Positions 1 to 7,313 of a DNA stretch of 18,651 nucleotides are shown here, piece after piece; position 1 is the first letter of the stretch, and every line of letters begins with the position of its first letter. Under the pieces are notes generated by a model that ran no database searches, was not told the origin of the DNA, and was given only the letters and a program-made list of their open reading frames with translations. Location of the stretch: positions 1 through 18,651 of the forward strand of contig DAOWIP010000148.1 of the NCBI GenBank assembly GCA_030640865.1, given 5' to 3'. Both the position numbers and the translations under genes were made by a program. The DNA is from Sedimentisphaerales bacterium (GTDB taxonomy: Bacteria; Planctomycetota; Phycisphaerae; Sedimentisphaerales; SM23-30).

Positions 1-939
1 ATTTCCTGTTCCACATCCAAGAATCAGGTTGTTATATACCTCATGCTTCTGGTCGCCAATCTTAAAACCCGGCCCTACTGTATGTTCAATCCGATTATCA
101 TAGATATTTGCATAAGTAGAGCCAGCAAAATACTGAACACCAATACCGTGCGCGAAACTATCCTCCCTGCCGGCAATTGGAACAAGGCCGGTAACTTTAA
201 CCGTGTTATTGTACACTGAACAAACGCCACTATCGGCGTGTACGCCCTTCATAGTTATCCCGTATGCCCCCAAGTCTGCTAACAAGTTGTCGTGAACTGA
301 GAAGTTTGCGATATATGGCTTATCCTCGCTCCAGGGTTTGTTCTGTCCCAAATACATTCCTGCATATCCAACATTGTGAATGTAGTTATGGTGTATCTCG
401 AAAGTGTCATAAATTAGCGAGTTACTGTTAGCACCATAAATTACACTAATGCCGGTACCATTTTCAACGGGATCTTCCCCGGTATAGTAAATTTCAAGAT
501 AGCTGATTTTAATATGATCCGAAGTATCTGGATTATGCCAAACCCAGACATTATGACCTTCGTTTAGACTCACAGGGCTTTTACATACAATCCCATAAGT
601 GTTGGATGGGTCATTGTCTCCCCTTAGATCGACATAGGAGCAATTTACAAGAGCTAATGTAAACACTTTCGCACTTGTGCTTGTTATAACAGCCTGATGG
701 TTTGGTTTATTAGTAATGGTAATATAAGAACCATTGCCATCAAAATCCCGTAGCTGTAAGTCACCTCTCGGTCCCTCGATATAAATTGTATCACTGGATG
801 TACATTTTCCACCCCCGCAAAACGTGTCTCCATCAACGGTTGTGGTTGAAGTGGGAACATAATAAATTGCTCCGCCGCCATTATCCGCCGCCGCCGACAA
901 CACCCCTGCCACAATCGCCAAAACCAACATCTTTTTCAT
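1..939 (-). CDS. Secreted right-handed parallel beta-helix protein, C-terminus cut by window edge
   Basis: The frame is open for 313 codons from the ATG at 939 to base 1, with no stop, so the gene continues beyond the window. AGGA lies 8 bases before the ATG in AGGACAGAAAAG, which supports this start. The N-terminus MKKMLVLAIVAGVLSAAA is a short signal peptide. The rest shows repeated short strands with Asn ladders and turns, such as FSVHDNLLADLGAYGI, CSVYNNTVKVTG, ANIYDNRIEHTVGPGF and HEVYNNLILGCG, spaced about 22-30 residues apart. This is the pattern of pectate-lyase-like parallel beta-helix (PbH1) repeats. Such folds occur in polysaccharide lyases, glycosidases and passive surface proteins. 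No catalytic motif can be assigned in the visible part, so the substrate is unknown. It probably acts outside the cytoplasm. Confidence 0.8.
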   Translation of the reverse strand, partial: MKKMLVLAIVAGVLSAAADNGGGAIYYVPTSTTTVDGDTFCGGGKCTSSDTIYIEGPRGDLQLRDFDGNGSYITITNKPNHQAVITSTSAKVFTLALVNCSYVDLRGDNDPSNTYGIVCKSPVSLNEGHNVWVWHNPDTSDHIKISYLEIYYTGEDPVENGTGISVIYGANSNSLIYDTFEIHHNYIHNVGYAGMYLGQNKPWSEDKPYIANFSVHDNLLADLGAYGITMKGVHADSGVCSVYNNTVKVTGLVPIAGREDSFAHGIGVQYFAGSTYANIYDNRIEHTVGPGFKIGDQKHEVYNNLILGCGTGN

Positions 940-987
940 CTTTTCTGTCCTTTTTTTGTCATTCCTGCGGAGGCAGGCATCCAGTCT

Positions 988-1011
988 TGTAGGATGGGCT
1001 TTAGCCCATGC
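988..1011. repeat. REP-like palindrome, GTAGGATGGGC family, copy 1
   Basis: Arms ATGGGCT (994-1000) and AGCCCAT (1003-1009) are perfect complements with a two-base loop. Near-identical copies occur at 4341-4363 and 7291-7313, and diverged copies at 4482-4500 and 8926-8950. The flank TAGTCTT or CAGTCTT is shared with the 7291 copy, so the repeat unit is longer than the palindrome. It resembles REP elements of the type mobilised by RAYT transposases, but no such gene is visible here. Confidence 0.75.
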
Positions 1012-1143
1012 TGTCTTTCTATTGCTTTGTACACTTTATTCCCTTATGTTTTTCTTTCTTTGCGTCTTCGCGCCCTTGCGTGAAATCTTCTGTTTTCTTC
1101 TTCGTTTCCTTCGCTACCTTCTGTTTTATTTATTCGCCGGGCG

Positions 1144-1222
1144 CCACCTTTCCGCCGAAGGCGGAGAGGTGCTCTTTGACCGATTTTCTGTCATTCGTCA
1201 TTGGGGTTTCGTCATTTCTTCT
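1144..1222. repeat. Composite repeat: CACCTTTCCGCC hairpin plus GTCATT tract, copy 1
   Basis: The hairpin arms are CACCTTTCCGCC and GGCGGAGAGGTG (one G-T pair) around GAA at 1145-1171. It is followed by GATTTTCTGTCATTC and a GTCATT-rich tract. A direct repeat of the same order and about the same length lies at 8709-8785, with roughly a dozen differences by eye. Confidence 0.75.
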
Positions 1223-1406
1223 TCATTCGATGTTTGATGTTCAATTCTTAAATCACCAAATCTTAAAATCTGAATTCTGAATTCTTCTTTTCTTCCCTCT
1301 TTCTCACAACTCACCACTCACAACTTATTCATTTGATTCCTTATTCTGGTTTCTTAATTCCTTATTTCCACTCTCCACCCCCTACTCTCTACTCTTCACT
1401 CTCTTA

Positions 1407-4109
1407 TTAAAACTCCGCTAACCTGGCCCCTTCAACCATTATACAGTTCACAATTGTCGGCGTAAGTCCATTGGGCCGATAGTATCCCCTGGCAAGTGCC
1501 TGCCGAACGGCCTTGACTGCGTCCTTTTGCACAAGGATCATAATACAGCCGCCCAACCCTGCTCCGGCTATTTGCGCCCCCGCCACACCCGGCACAACAC
1601 AGGCAATATCAACCATTTTGTCGATCTCTTTGGTACTGCACGCGTAGTTGCCGGGCTGCATATATAACTGCGCCTTGAGTACTCGCTGAGGGTCTTCACT
1701 TGCGAGATCGCTTATTAATTTATGCAGAGCCGCTTCACTGCCGTCAGTCTGCCAGGGCACATACTCACCATCCGAGCCGGGCCTTGAAATCCGATCGCCG
1801 TCGTGACTGACTTTCATCAACTCACCAAATTGGGTTATATCACCTTGTTTCAGGTAATCAATAGCCAGTCTGCTCCGCATACACTCCGCAGCCCCAAACA
1901 ACAGCACACCGCGTACCCGATATAAACCCGGATCGTTATGTGAGGAAAAGTTGCTTTCAATTAATTGCCGATATTCACTGGAGAGAGTATTTTCAAAGTC
2001 TTTCCGCGTCATCGTCTCCGGCACTTTCAGCAGCAGCCGGTATATATCACTCGTTCCGCCGCCCAGTCGCTCTGGGTTCAGATCTCGTATGTGTTCGATT
2101 TGATTGGCCGCTTCCGGGCACCGCTGCCGCAGCAGTGCCAGTCCTAAATTATAACTGGCGATTCGCGAGTTAAACTGCTGTTTGGCGGCGGCGCTTTTTG
2201 GGGCCTTGATATGACTGTCGGCGATGATTACCTGATATTCAGCCGGGGCATCGACAATCTTTTCCACTCTGAAAGGAAGATACCCGACCTGTGCTATTTT
2301 TCCTCTTTGACCAAGCGTGATCGCGGCGTGATCGCCCGCCCCGCCCCGCGAGCCGACGAACCATTCTCCCTCGCCGCACAGGTCGATAAACTGATGGCTG
2401 GTTAATTCCAGATTGTTCAGCGCGATCGCCCCCCGCAGCGCAGCCACCACCAGCGTCGAACTGCTGCTCAGCCCTGCCGCCATCGGTACACTGCCGTAAA
2501 TAGCCGCGTTCATACCGCGTATTTTCAAATCCTGATATTTGTGCTGCACTCGCAGCATAGCCGCCTTGAGATAGTTACCCCATTCACCGGCGCTGGAACG
2601 CAGCATACTGCGTACCCAGTCGCTATTGACATAATTCAGCCAGTCGCTCCAGGCGAATCGGCCGATCAATTCGGAAATATTGAATTGCTGTGGCTTGAAA
2701 AGTTTCGGGTTGGTATTGACTGCAATCACGTTATCATCATTCCGCAGCCCGGCCACCGCGATTGTTTCACGGTGCAGCGCAAGAAAATTATTAAACCCGC
2801 CCCGATGGTCCACGTGACGGCCCATCAGGTTAATTCGGCCCGGAGCGCGGACAATCACAACCTTATCGTCAAAGTTAAACTGTCGGCCGTAGCATTTAAG
2901 AACTTTCAGTAGTTCTTTGCGTTTCTCATTATGTAGATCGTCGTGTCGGCCGTAATTTTCCCGCAGCCATTTTTGTAATTTCGGCCCTCCTGTGTTGATT
3001 TTGCGTATCCATTCGTTCACACTGCAATACTGGTTTTTCTTTAGTTGGCATTGAACATCCGCGCCGGTTGATACAGCCTGTTCTTTTTTGCACCGCCTCA
3101 CATAATCCTGGATGCTCAATAGCTCGTCCGGCGAATTGAACCCCTGGATTATGTCAGCGACATCCGCTGCCACCGTCCTGATTCGAAGTTTGCGCCGACC
3201 TGTTTCATCTTTAACGTTGCTGAGATGCCGAACCACATCTGTCATATAATATTCGCCTTGGGCGTTATTATTGTCCAGCATAGCCATCCCGCGGTAGAAT
3301 ACCGAGGACTTGAATAGATATAAACTTGGATTAAATTGCCGACATAGCTTTTCGATTTGACCGCTGGTATATTGTTCGCCTTCGACCGACAGATTATATT
3401 TTTCCAGATTTAATACGCCGTCCAGTTCTTTACGGCTTACATTGTTTTTTTTGCGGGCAAGTTTCAGTAATTCCGGGACTGCGACAGCCATTTTGTCCGG
3501 CCTGGAGATATGCTTTTTTACCGTGTCAATAATTGCAGATGAGTTAAGCGATTGCCGTTTGCCCATTAGCGTCCGCAGGTCATCGACGATTTTCTGCCTG
3601 GCAAGATCGACACTTTCGATGATCCCTACTGCCTGGCCGGATTTGTCAATCATTACTCGGCCGCTTGAAATCTCGCTTGTTCGTGTTCGTGGAACAGTCA
3701 GCAATGCAAGGTCTGCTTGTTGTTTAATAAATCCTTCGACCAGCATTTCCACCGCTGCCGGCTCGACATATTTATCTCCCATAGTCAGTAGTACCGGTCC
3801 GGTATACCCCATTGTTTGCAGGGCGTCGGCGGCTATTCGGCCCGCGTGTCCGGTTCCCAGTTGGGGTGACTGATAGACAAACATCACCTGCCGGTCAACC
3901 TTCCCGACCGTTTCCATTACCTGCTGGGCCATCGAACCTACTATTACGAGAAATCTCTCGAACCGTTTTTTCTTGAAGGCTTCGATAATGCGGTTGATTG
4001 CCGGAACGCCGTCGATCTCAAAACACACCTTCGCCATATCCTCACGGCCCATACGCGTACCTTTACCCGCCGCCAGGATCACGACTACTGTTTGTTCTAT
4101 AGTGCTCAC
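1407..4109 (-). CDS. Bifunctional GlmU-type nucleotidyltransferase / galactokinase-family GHMP sugar kinase
   Basis: The protein has 900 residues. Residues 7-340 are a nucleotidyltransferase domain: LAAGKGTRMG (12-21) with K27, QLGTGHA (83-89), the metal-binding Asp in TMGDKYV (112) and NNNAQGEYYMTD (280-291), the last almost identical to GlmU uridylyltransferase. About 80 extra residues sit between RVMI (151) and YLFKSSVF. Residues 415-900 are a GHMP kinase of the galactokinase family: RAPGRINLMG (421-430), the ATP loop GSVPMAAGLSSSS (539-551), the catalytic Asp in GAGDHAA (593) and AGAGLGGC near the end. The likely job is sugar to sugar-1-phosphate (C-terminal half) and then UDP-sugar (N-terminal half), as in the differently specialised fusion Fkp for fucose. 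The galactokinase GEHTD motif reads GRHVD (R431), so galactose is not assured; GalNAc or another hexose is possible. The start is GTG with AGGGA upstream, and both lie inside a dispersed repeat. Confidence 0.85.
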   Translation of the reverse strand: MSTIEQTVVVILAAGKGTRMGREDMAKVCFEIDGVPAINRIIEAFKKKRFERFLVIVGSMAQQVMETVGKVDRQVMFVYQSPQLGTGHAGRIAADALQTMGYTGPVLLTMGDKYVEPAAVEMLVEGFIKQQADLALLTVPRTRTSEISSGRVMIDKSGQAVGIIESVDLARQKIVDDLRTLMGKRQSLNSSAIIDTVKKHISRPDKMAVAVPELLKLARKKNNVSRKELDGVLNLEKYNLSVEGEQYTSGQIEKLCRQFNPSLYLFKSSVFYRGMAMLDNNNAQGEYYMTDVVRHLSNVKDETGRRKLRIRTVAADVADIIQGFNSPDELLSIQDYVRRCKKEQAVSTGADVQCQLKKNQYCSVNEWIRKINTGGPKLQKWLRENYGRHDDLHNEKRKELLKVLKCYGRQFNFDDKVVIVRAPGRINLMGRHVDHRGGFNNFLALHRETIAVAGLRNDDNVIAVNTNPKLFKPQQFNISELIGRFAWSDWLNYVNSDWVRSMLRSSAGEWGNYLKAAMLRVQHKYQDLKIRGMNAAIYGSVPMAAGLSSSSTLVVAALRGAIALNNLELTSHQFIDLCGEGEWFVGSRGGAGDHAAITLGQRGKIAQVGYLPFRVEKIVDAPAEYQVIIADSHIKAPKSAAAKQQFNSRIASYNLGLALLRQRCPEAANQIEHIRDLNPERLGGGTSDIYRLLLKVPETMTRKDFENTLSSEYRQLIESNFSSHNDPGLYRVRGVLLFGAAECMRSRLAIDYLKQGDITQFGELMKVSHDGDRISRPGSDGEYVPWQTDGSEAALHKLISDLASEDPQRVLKAQLYMQPGNYACSTKEIDKMVDIACVVPGVAGAQIAGAGLGGCIMILVQKDAVKAVRQALARGYYRPNGLTPTIVNCIMVEGARLAEF

Positions 4110-4137
4110 AATTGAATTTCCCTGTTAGTATGCGGGT
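4098..4137. repeat. Partial copy of the TATAGTGCTCAC repeat spanning a gene start
   Basis: This stretch matches the first ~38 bases of the long direct repeats at 9911 and 10090 (TATAGTGCTCAC, ATTGAATTT, GTTAGTA, GCGGGT). Read on the minus strand it contains the AGGGA and the GTG start of the nucleotidyltransferase/kinase gene. After GCGGGT it joins a different repeat (GGTGGCAGCCACC). Confidence 0.7.
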
Positions 4138-4182
4138 GGCAGCCACCGAGTCTTCGAGGTGGATGGCTCATCGGCTGGGTGG

Positions 4183-4222
4183 CACCTTTCTGTATTTCAG
4201 AGAGGTGCTCCTGTATAATCCA
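4183..4222. repeat. CACCTTTCTG hairpin repeat, copy in spacer
   Basis: Arms CACCTTTCTG and CAGAGAGGTG around TATTT (4183-4207), followed by CTCCTGTATAATCC. The same order recurs at 9842-9881 and 13803-13842, and a variant occurs inside a reading frame at 5838-5870. The trailing TATAAT resembles a -10 box, but no clear -35 is present. Confidence 0.75.
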
Positions 4223-4340
4223 CGGCATGACGGGTGGCAGCGCCTGTCCAGCAGGACAGACGATGGCGACTTTCTATTATTCGTCATTGAGATTTCGTCA
4301 TTAATTCGTCATTCTGGTTTCTTAATTCATCATTATCTCT

Positions 4341-4363
4341 GTAGGATGGGCTTCAGCCCATGC
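4341..4363. repeat. REP-like palindrome, GTAGGATGGGC family, copy 2
   Basis: Arms ATGGGCT and AGCCCAT around TC, with the same GTAGG lead and TGCTGT tail as the copy at 988. The preceding ~30 bases (CATTCTGGTTTCTTAATTC) also match those before the diverged copy at 8926. Confidence 0.75.
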
Positions 4364-4481
4364 TGTTTTACTAAAATATGGGTGGCATGTTTTTGCGTAG
4401 CTTATGCAAAGCATAATCAAGCTAAAGCATGGTTTCCCAGCCTCCCGTCTTAAATCATTAAATCTCAAATCTTAAATTCTT

Positions 4482-4500
4482 CTGGGGTCTTACCCCACGC
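4482..4500. repeat. Short palindrome GGGG-TCTTA-CCCC, diverged REP-like copy
   Basis: A GGGG/CCCC stem followed by ACGCG, resembling the GGGG-CTTA-CCCC ACGCGG variant at 8926-8950. It lies 10 bases beyond the stop codon of the protease gene. The missing T-tail on the minus strand makes it a weak terminator candidate. Confidence 0.5.
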
Positions 4501-4509
4501 GATTACCTG

Positions 4510-5571
4510 TCAATAATCACATGCTTCTATTGGTTCTAACTGGCATTCGAGCCAGTTTCCCGTCAGGATTGCGAAGTCCACAAGATCGACATCGCCGTCC
4601 GGTTCCACATCCGCTCCCTCACAATTACTCATATCCTCGCAATCGTTCCGCAGCCATTGCGCAAGGAAATCGGCCAGGTCGAACATATTGATTTTACAGT
4701 CCTCATTTACATCGCCGGGTATGGGAGCGGTGCAGACCGGATCGGCCGTTTTTTCCAATATCCAATCGGCATACGAGCTGACGCGAACCGCGTCCATATA
4801 GTCCGGATCGAGTTGTCGTGGTTTATCTTTATTGCGAAACCAGCTTTCGCCTTCGCTGGCATGTTCGACTCCACGGCTCAGCCCCGCCACTTTCCATATC
4901 AAGCCTGTCTTAATAAACCACCCGCCGCCTGAATCGTATTCTGCCACAGCCCCTTCGTACTGTGTGGAGTCTCCTTCGCCTGATCCATCGAAGTCCGCGG
5001 TAATAACATCTGAGGTATATTGTCCGCCACCTGTTGCGAAACCAATCACTTTGTTACCGCCCCAGCGTAGTATCGTATTGCTGGAGTTTTCCCATTCATA
5101 TCCATACAAGATACCACTTGTCCTCAGTTCTGCACCTCGGCCCTTGCCGTACCCTCCCACGACGAAATATTCACCAACTTCTCCTATACCGGCATATACA
5201 TTGGCATAATGGATTAGTTGGGCGTCTTCTCCTGTATCGTCAAGCAGCTTGACAAGACGAATATCAGCGTTTCCCGTCTGTCCGCCGTTCCAGTTTTCGT
5301 GATAGACGCAATAATATGTGGTACCGTCGATGACTACTGTTGCCGGGGAAGTATTTTGATGACGTGTGGTTAAGAGCCAACTCGGCCCAATGGCTACTGC
5401 CGACGCGTTACTGCTCCATCGCACCAGCACCGCATTGTTCGGCCTGTCCCACGGCTCCCCACTGCCGACATGCAGAACTATCCCGCTCGCCGAACCGGCA
5501 AATCCAAACCATGCCAATAGTACCCACCTCGCTACAGGTAATACAACACGAATATGCTTCAAGTTTATCAT
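4510..5571 (-). CDS. Secreted trypsin-like (S1) serine protease with dockerin-like C-terminal repeats
   Basis: From the ATG at 5571 the protein has 353 residues. GTGGA sits 4 bases before this ATG; a GTG at 5580 would add three residues. Residues 8-30 form a signal peptide (VVLPVARWVLLAWFGFAGSA). The body shows the S1 triad in order: His71 in WLLTTRHQ (compare LTAAHC), Asp103 in NADIRLVKL (compare NDIALL) and Ser214 in YDSGGGWF (compare GDSGGP). Residues 286-345 carry two Ca-binding, dockerin-like segments, GDVNEDCKINMFDLADFL and PDGDVDLVDFAILTGNW, each followed by a Trp-Leu. In Phycisphaerae such tails are common on exported proteins and are thought to serve attachment or sorting rather than classical cellulosome assembly. 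The protease is probably extracytoplasmic; its substrate is unknown. The changed residues around His and Ser leave activity likely but unproven. Confidence 0.75.
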   Translation of the reverse strand: MINLKHIRVVLPVARWVLLAWFGFAGSASGIVLHVGSGEPWDRPNNAVLVRWSSNASAVAIGPSWLLTTRHQNTSPATVVIDGTTYYCVYHENWNGGQTGNADIRLVKLLDDTGEDAQLIHYANVYAGIGEVGEYFVVGGYGKGRGAELRTSGILYGYEWENSSNTILRWGGNKVIGFATGGGQYTSDVITADFDGSGEGDSTQYEGAVAEYDSGGGWFIKTGLIWKVAGLSRGVEHASEGESWFRNKDKPRQLDPDYMDAVRVSSYADWILEKTADPVCTAPIPGDVNEDCKINMFDLADFLAQWLRNDCEDMSNCEGADVEPDGDVDLVDFAILTGNWLECQLEPIEACDY

Positions 5572-5604
5572 ACCATCCACTATGTTAATTTATCCCAATT
5601 TAAC

Positions 5605-5644
5605 AGTTAAGTAGGGTGTGATGTATCGCACCATTTTTTTATAT
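5605..5644. repeat. Palindromic repeat GGTGTGAT/ATCGCACC upstream of the protease gene
   Basis: Arms GGTGTGAT (5615-5622) and ATCGCACC (5625-5632) around GT, flanked by AGTTAAGTAG and CATTTTTTTATA. An almost identical 38-base element stands at 15820-15857, just upstream of the radical SAM gene. On the minus strand it reads TATAAAAAAATGG, hairpin, then CTACTTAACT before the gene. It could be a REP-type repeat or a shared 5' regulatory hairpin. Confidence 0.75.
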
Positions 5645-5678
5645 TCTTTTATTCTTTGGTTCCTTAAATCTAAAATCA

Positions 5679-7265
5679 TTAAATCTTGAAATTCTTCACC
5701 ACCTTATAAACCACTCCTTTCTTCTCAAAATCATAATTATTCAGCAGAAACGCCGGACAATATCCTTTCTTTGGCGTAACCACATACACCGGCCTATCAG
5801 CTAACAGCGAGTCTATATTTTTTTCGTTAAACATCTCGGTGCCGCCTTTCTGTATTTCCCAGAGGTGCTTTATGTTTTGTAGTGCATTTTTACTTCTGAC
5901 AATTCCTGATATCACTGTAACAGCCTTACCTTTACCATGTACTTCCTGCGCATACAGTAGCGGATACACTGTTGTATTATCGGCATAGATTACAGCATTA
6001 TCTTCGACCATCGCCATCGCCTCATCTGCAAACCGTTCTGCTCCGTGATAACCCGTCCGCCAGGGCTGGAGGAACCATTGGTAATCATCCCGATAAGGAA
6101 TTTCTCTTTTGGTCCCGATGGGTAAATTCATTTTTCTCGCCGTCCCAGGCCCGACCGCGTATGCGCCTATCGGCAACAGCGTGCACAGCAATATCACCCA
6201 CATAACAACTTTACTTCTTCGACCTTCCAGTACAACATAGCCGCCCAGCCCGATAAGAATCGATATGATGGCGTAAAATGGTATGAAGAACGCGTAACGA
6301 TCGACAATCGTATAGCGAAAGGCAAATATGAAAAACATAATTAGTAACGCTATGATTACCGCTACGTATTTGCCTTTTGGCGCTATTTGCGGCAGAAGAT
6401 AAAGTCCCACAACTGCCAGGAGAATATTCGGTGTGGGAAAATTCATCAGTAGAAATAATATGTTTTCTTTGATGATTCGTCCTGTAATATGGGTATTGAG
6501 TACGTCCTGTTGATACGCTGTTCCGAACAGTGCCGACGCCGCCGTCCCTCCGATGTCGCCTGTTTGCGCTATATTTCTTACAATCAGATAAATAAACGGC
6601 GCCGCCGCCAATAACCATAACAGACACATAACGGTTATGTGTTTAAGACGAACTTTTTTCTTAATCGCCAGTCCTGCAACGAATATGCCGTAACAGGCCA
6701 GGCCAAACACTCCCAGCATATGATTGGCAATTGCCAATCCGTTCAGGAGAGCCAATCCGTACAGCCAGCCGATTTTTTGTGTTCGGCAGTATTGCAGCAG
6801 TACGATTAATTCGCCCATCAACAGGGCTATATACAAATTATACGTTTCCGCGATGGCCCCATGCCGCCAGAACGTATGCGAAAGCCCTAAGCTAAGCGCC
6901 GCGATCAGTCCCGGCAGATTTCGCTTTGTCCATATTCGCAATAGTAGAAACACATTTGCTACTGCAAACGCCGATGTAACAGCCGTTAGCATATTCACTC
7001 GGAACCCGAACTCGCCTGGCAATATGTATTTTGCCCCAATCGCCAGGATATAAAACAGCGGATGCGAAAGTGCCAGCCCCAGTTTCCCTTCGACATCGTT
7101 ATGCCATACTCTGTACTGGATCATCCCGCTGTCCTGCCACAGCGATCCCGGTGCGCATGTAACCCCATACACCAATCCCGCCACAACTAATACTAATATA
7201 TAGTATTTGAGAACATTCTGTCGCCTGCCGGTTGTTCTTAATGTCTTGACGGAGAAACTATTCAT
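5679..7265 (-). CDS. DUF2723-type polytopic membrane protein (GT-C fold glycosyltransferase-like)
   Basis: The protein has 528 residues. After a short basic N-terminus, about ten hydrophobic segments fill residues ~20-375, starting with YYILVLVVAGLVYGVTC, and a ~150-residue soluble tail follows. The pattern near the N-terminus fits the DUF2723 / TMEM260 family of lipid-linked sugar-dependent O-glycosyltransferases: Trp-Gln-Asp-Ser-Gly in the first loop, LALSHPLFYILAIG, FGFRVNMLTAV, HTFWRHGAIAETYNLY and LLNGLAIANHMLG. These enzymes act in the membrane with the active loop outside. Acceptor and donor are unknown. The start ATG at 7265 has no good ribosome-binding site. Bases 5838-5870 are a copy of a dispersed hairpin repeat, read here as LWEIQKGGTE. 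The last codons (VKNFKI and stop) fall in an AAATCTT-type repeat tract, so the 3' end may have been remodelled by repeats. Confidence 0.75.
   Translation of the reverse strand: MNSFSVKTLRTTGRRQNVLKYYILVLVVAGLVYGVTCAPGSLWQDSGMIQYRVWHNDVEGKLGLALSHPLFYILAIGAKYILPGEFGFRVNMLTAVTSAFAVANVFLLLRIWTKRNLPGLIAALSLGLSHTFWRHGAIAETYNLYIALLMGELIVLLQYCRTQKIGWLYGLALLNGLAIANHMLGVFGLACYGIFVAGLAIKKKVRLKHITVMCLLWLLAAAPFIYLIVRNIAQTGDIGGTAASALFGTAYQQDVLNTHITGRIIKENILFLLMNFPTPNILLAVVGLYLLPQIAPKGKYVAVIIALLIMFFIFAFRYTIVDRYAFFIPFYAIISILIGLGGYVVLEGRRSKVVMWVILLCTLLPIGAYAVGPGTARKMNLPIGTKREIPYRDDYQWFLQPWRTGYHGAERFADEAMAMVEDNAVIYADNTTVYPLLYAQEVHGKGKAVTVISGIVRSKNALQNIKHLWEIQKGGTEMFNEKNIDSLLADRPVYVVTPKKGYCPAFLLNNYDFEKKGVVYKVVKNFKI
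5838..5870. repeat. CACCTTTCTG-family hairpin repeat inside a coding sequence
   Basis: The bases GGTGCCGCCTTTCTG, TATTTC and CAGAGGTGCT match the spacer copies at 4180-4210 and 9840-9870 at about 28 of 33 positions by eye. It keeps the reading frame of the DUF2723-type gene open. Confidence 0.65.
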
Positions 7266-7290
7266 GATATAATAATCTTGTGGTAGTCTT

Positions 7291-7313
7291 GTAGGATGGG
7301 CTTTAGCCCATGC
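7291..7313. repeat. REP-like palindrome, GTAGGATGGGC family, copy 3
   Basis: Identical to the copy at 988 through the palindrome, including the preceding GTCTT. It sits between the divergent DUF2723 and thioredoxin-like genes. Its CCCATG supplies a spurious upstream ATG (7310) for the latter. Confidence 0.75.

Larger units (their letters stand above)
940..1406. other. Repeat-rich spacer without genes
   Basis: No convincing gene is present; the short plus-strand frames here run through repeats and lack ribosome-binding sites. The spacer holds a CCTGC/GCAGG hairpin at 964-977, a GTAGGATGGGC-type palindrome at 988-1011, a CACCTTTCCGCC hairpin at 1145-1171, a TCATTCGTCATT-type tract at 1185-1225 and T/C-rich degenerate heptamer tracts at 1247-1406. 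The last tract runs right up to the stop codon of the neighbouring minus-strand gene. Confidence 0.7.
4110..4509. other. Repeat-packed spacer without genes
   Basis: About 400 bases between two minus-strand genes. A plus-strand 113-codon frame here (4112-4453) consists of repeats and is not credible. In order it contains GGTGGC/GCCACC (4135-4147), the CACCTTTCTG hairpin (4183-4207), a CTGTCC/GGACAG hairpin (4244-4259), GTCATT tracts (4282-4335), the GTAGGATGGGC palindrome (4341-4363), a TTAAATC-type heptamer tract (4451-4480) and a GGGGTCTTACCCC palindrome (4482-4500). Confidence 0.7.

Noticed and set aside
956..1280. Two overlapping plus-strand reading frames of 90-93 codons
   Set aside because: They run through repeats and T/C-rich tracts, have no ribosome-binding site, and code low-complexity Phe/Ser/Leu-rich sequence.
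2541..2912. 123-codon frame antisense to the sugar kinase domain
   Set aside because: It is a shadow of the strongly supported minus-strand gene.
4112..4453. 113-codon plus-strand frame
   Set aside because: It is built entirely from hairpin repeats and has no protein-like features.
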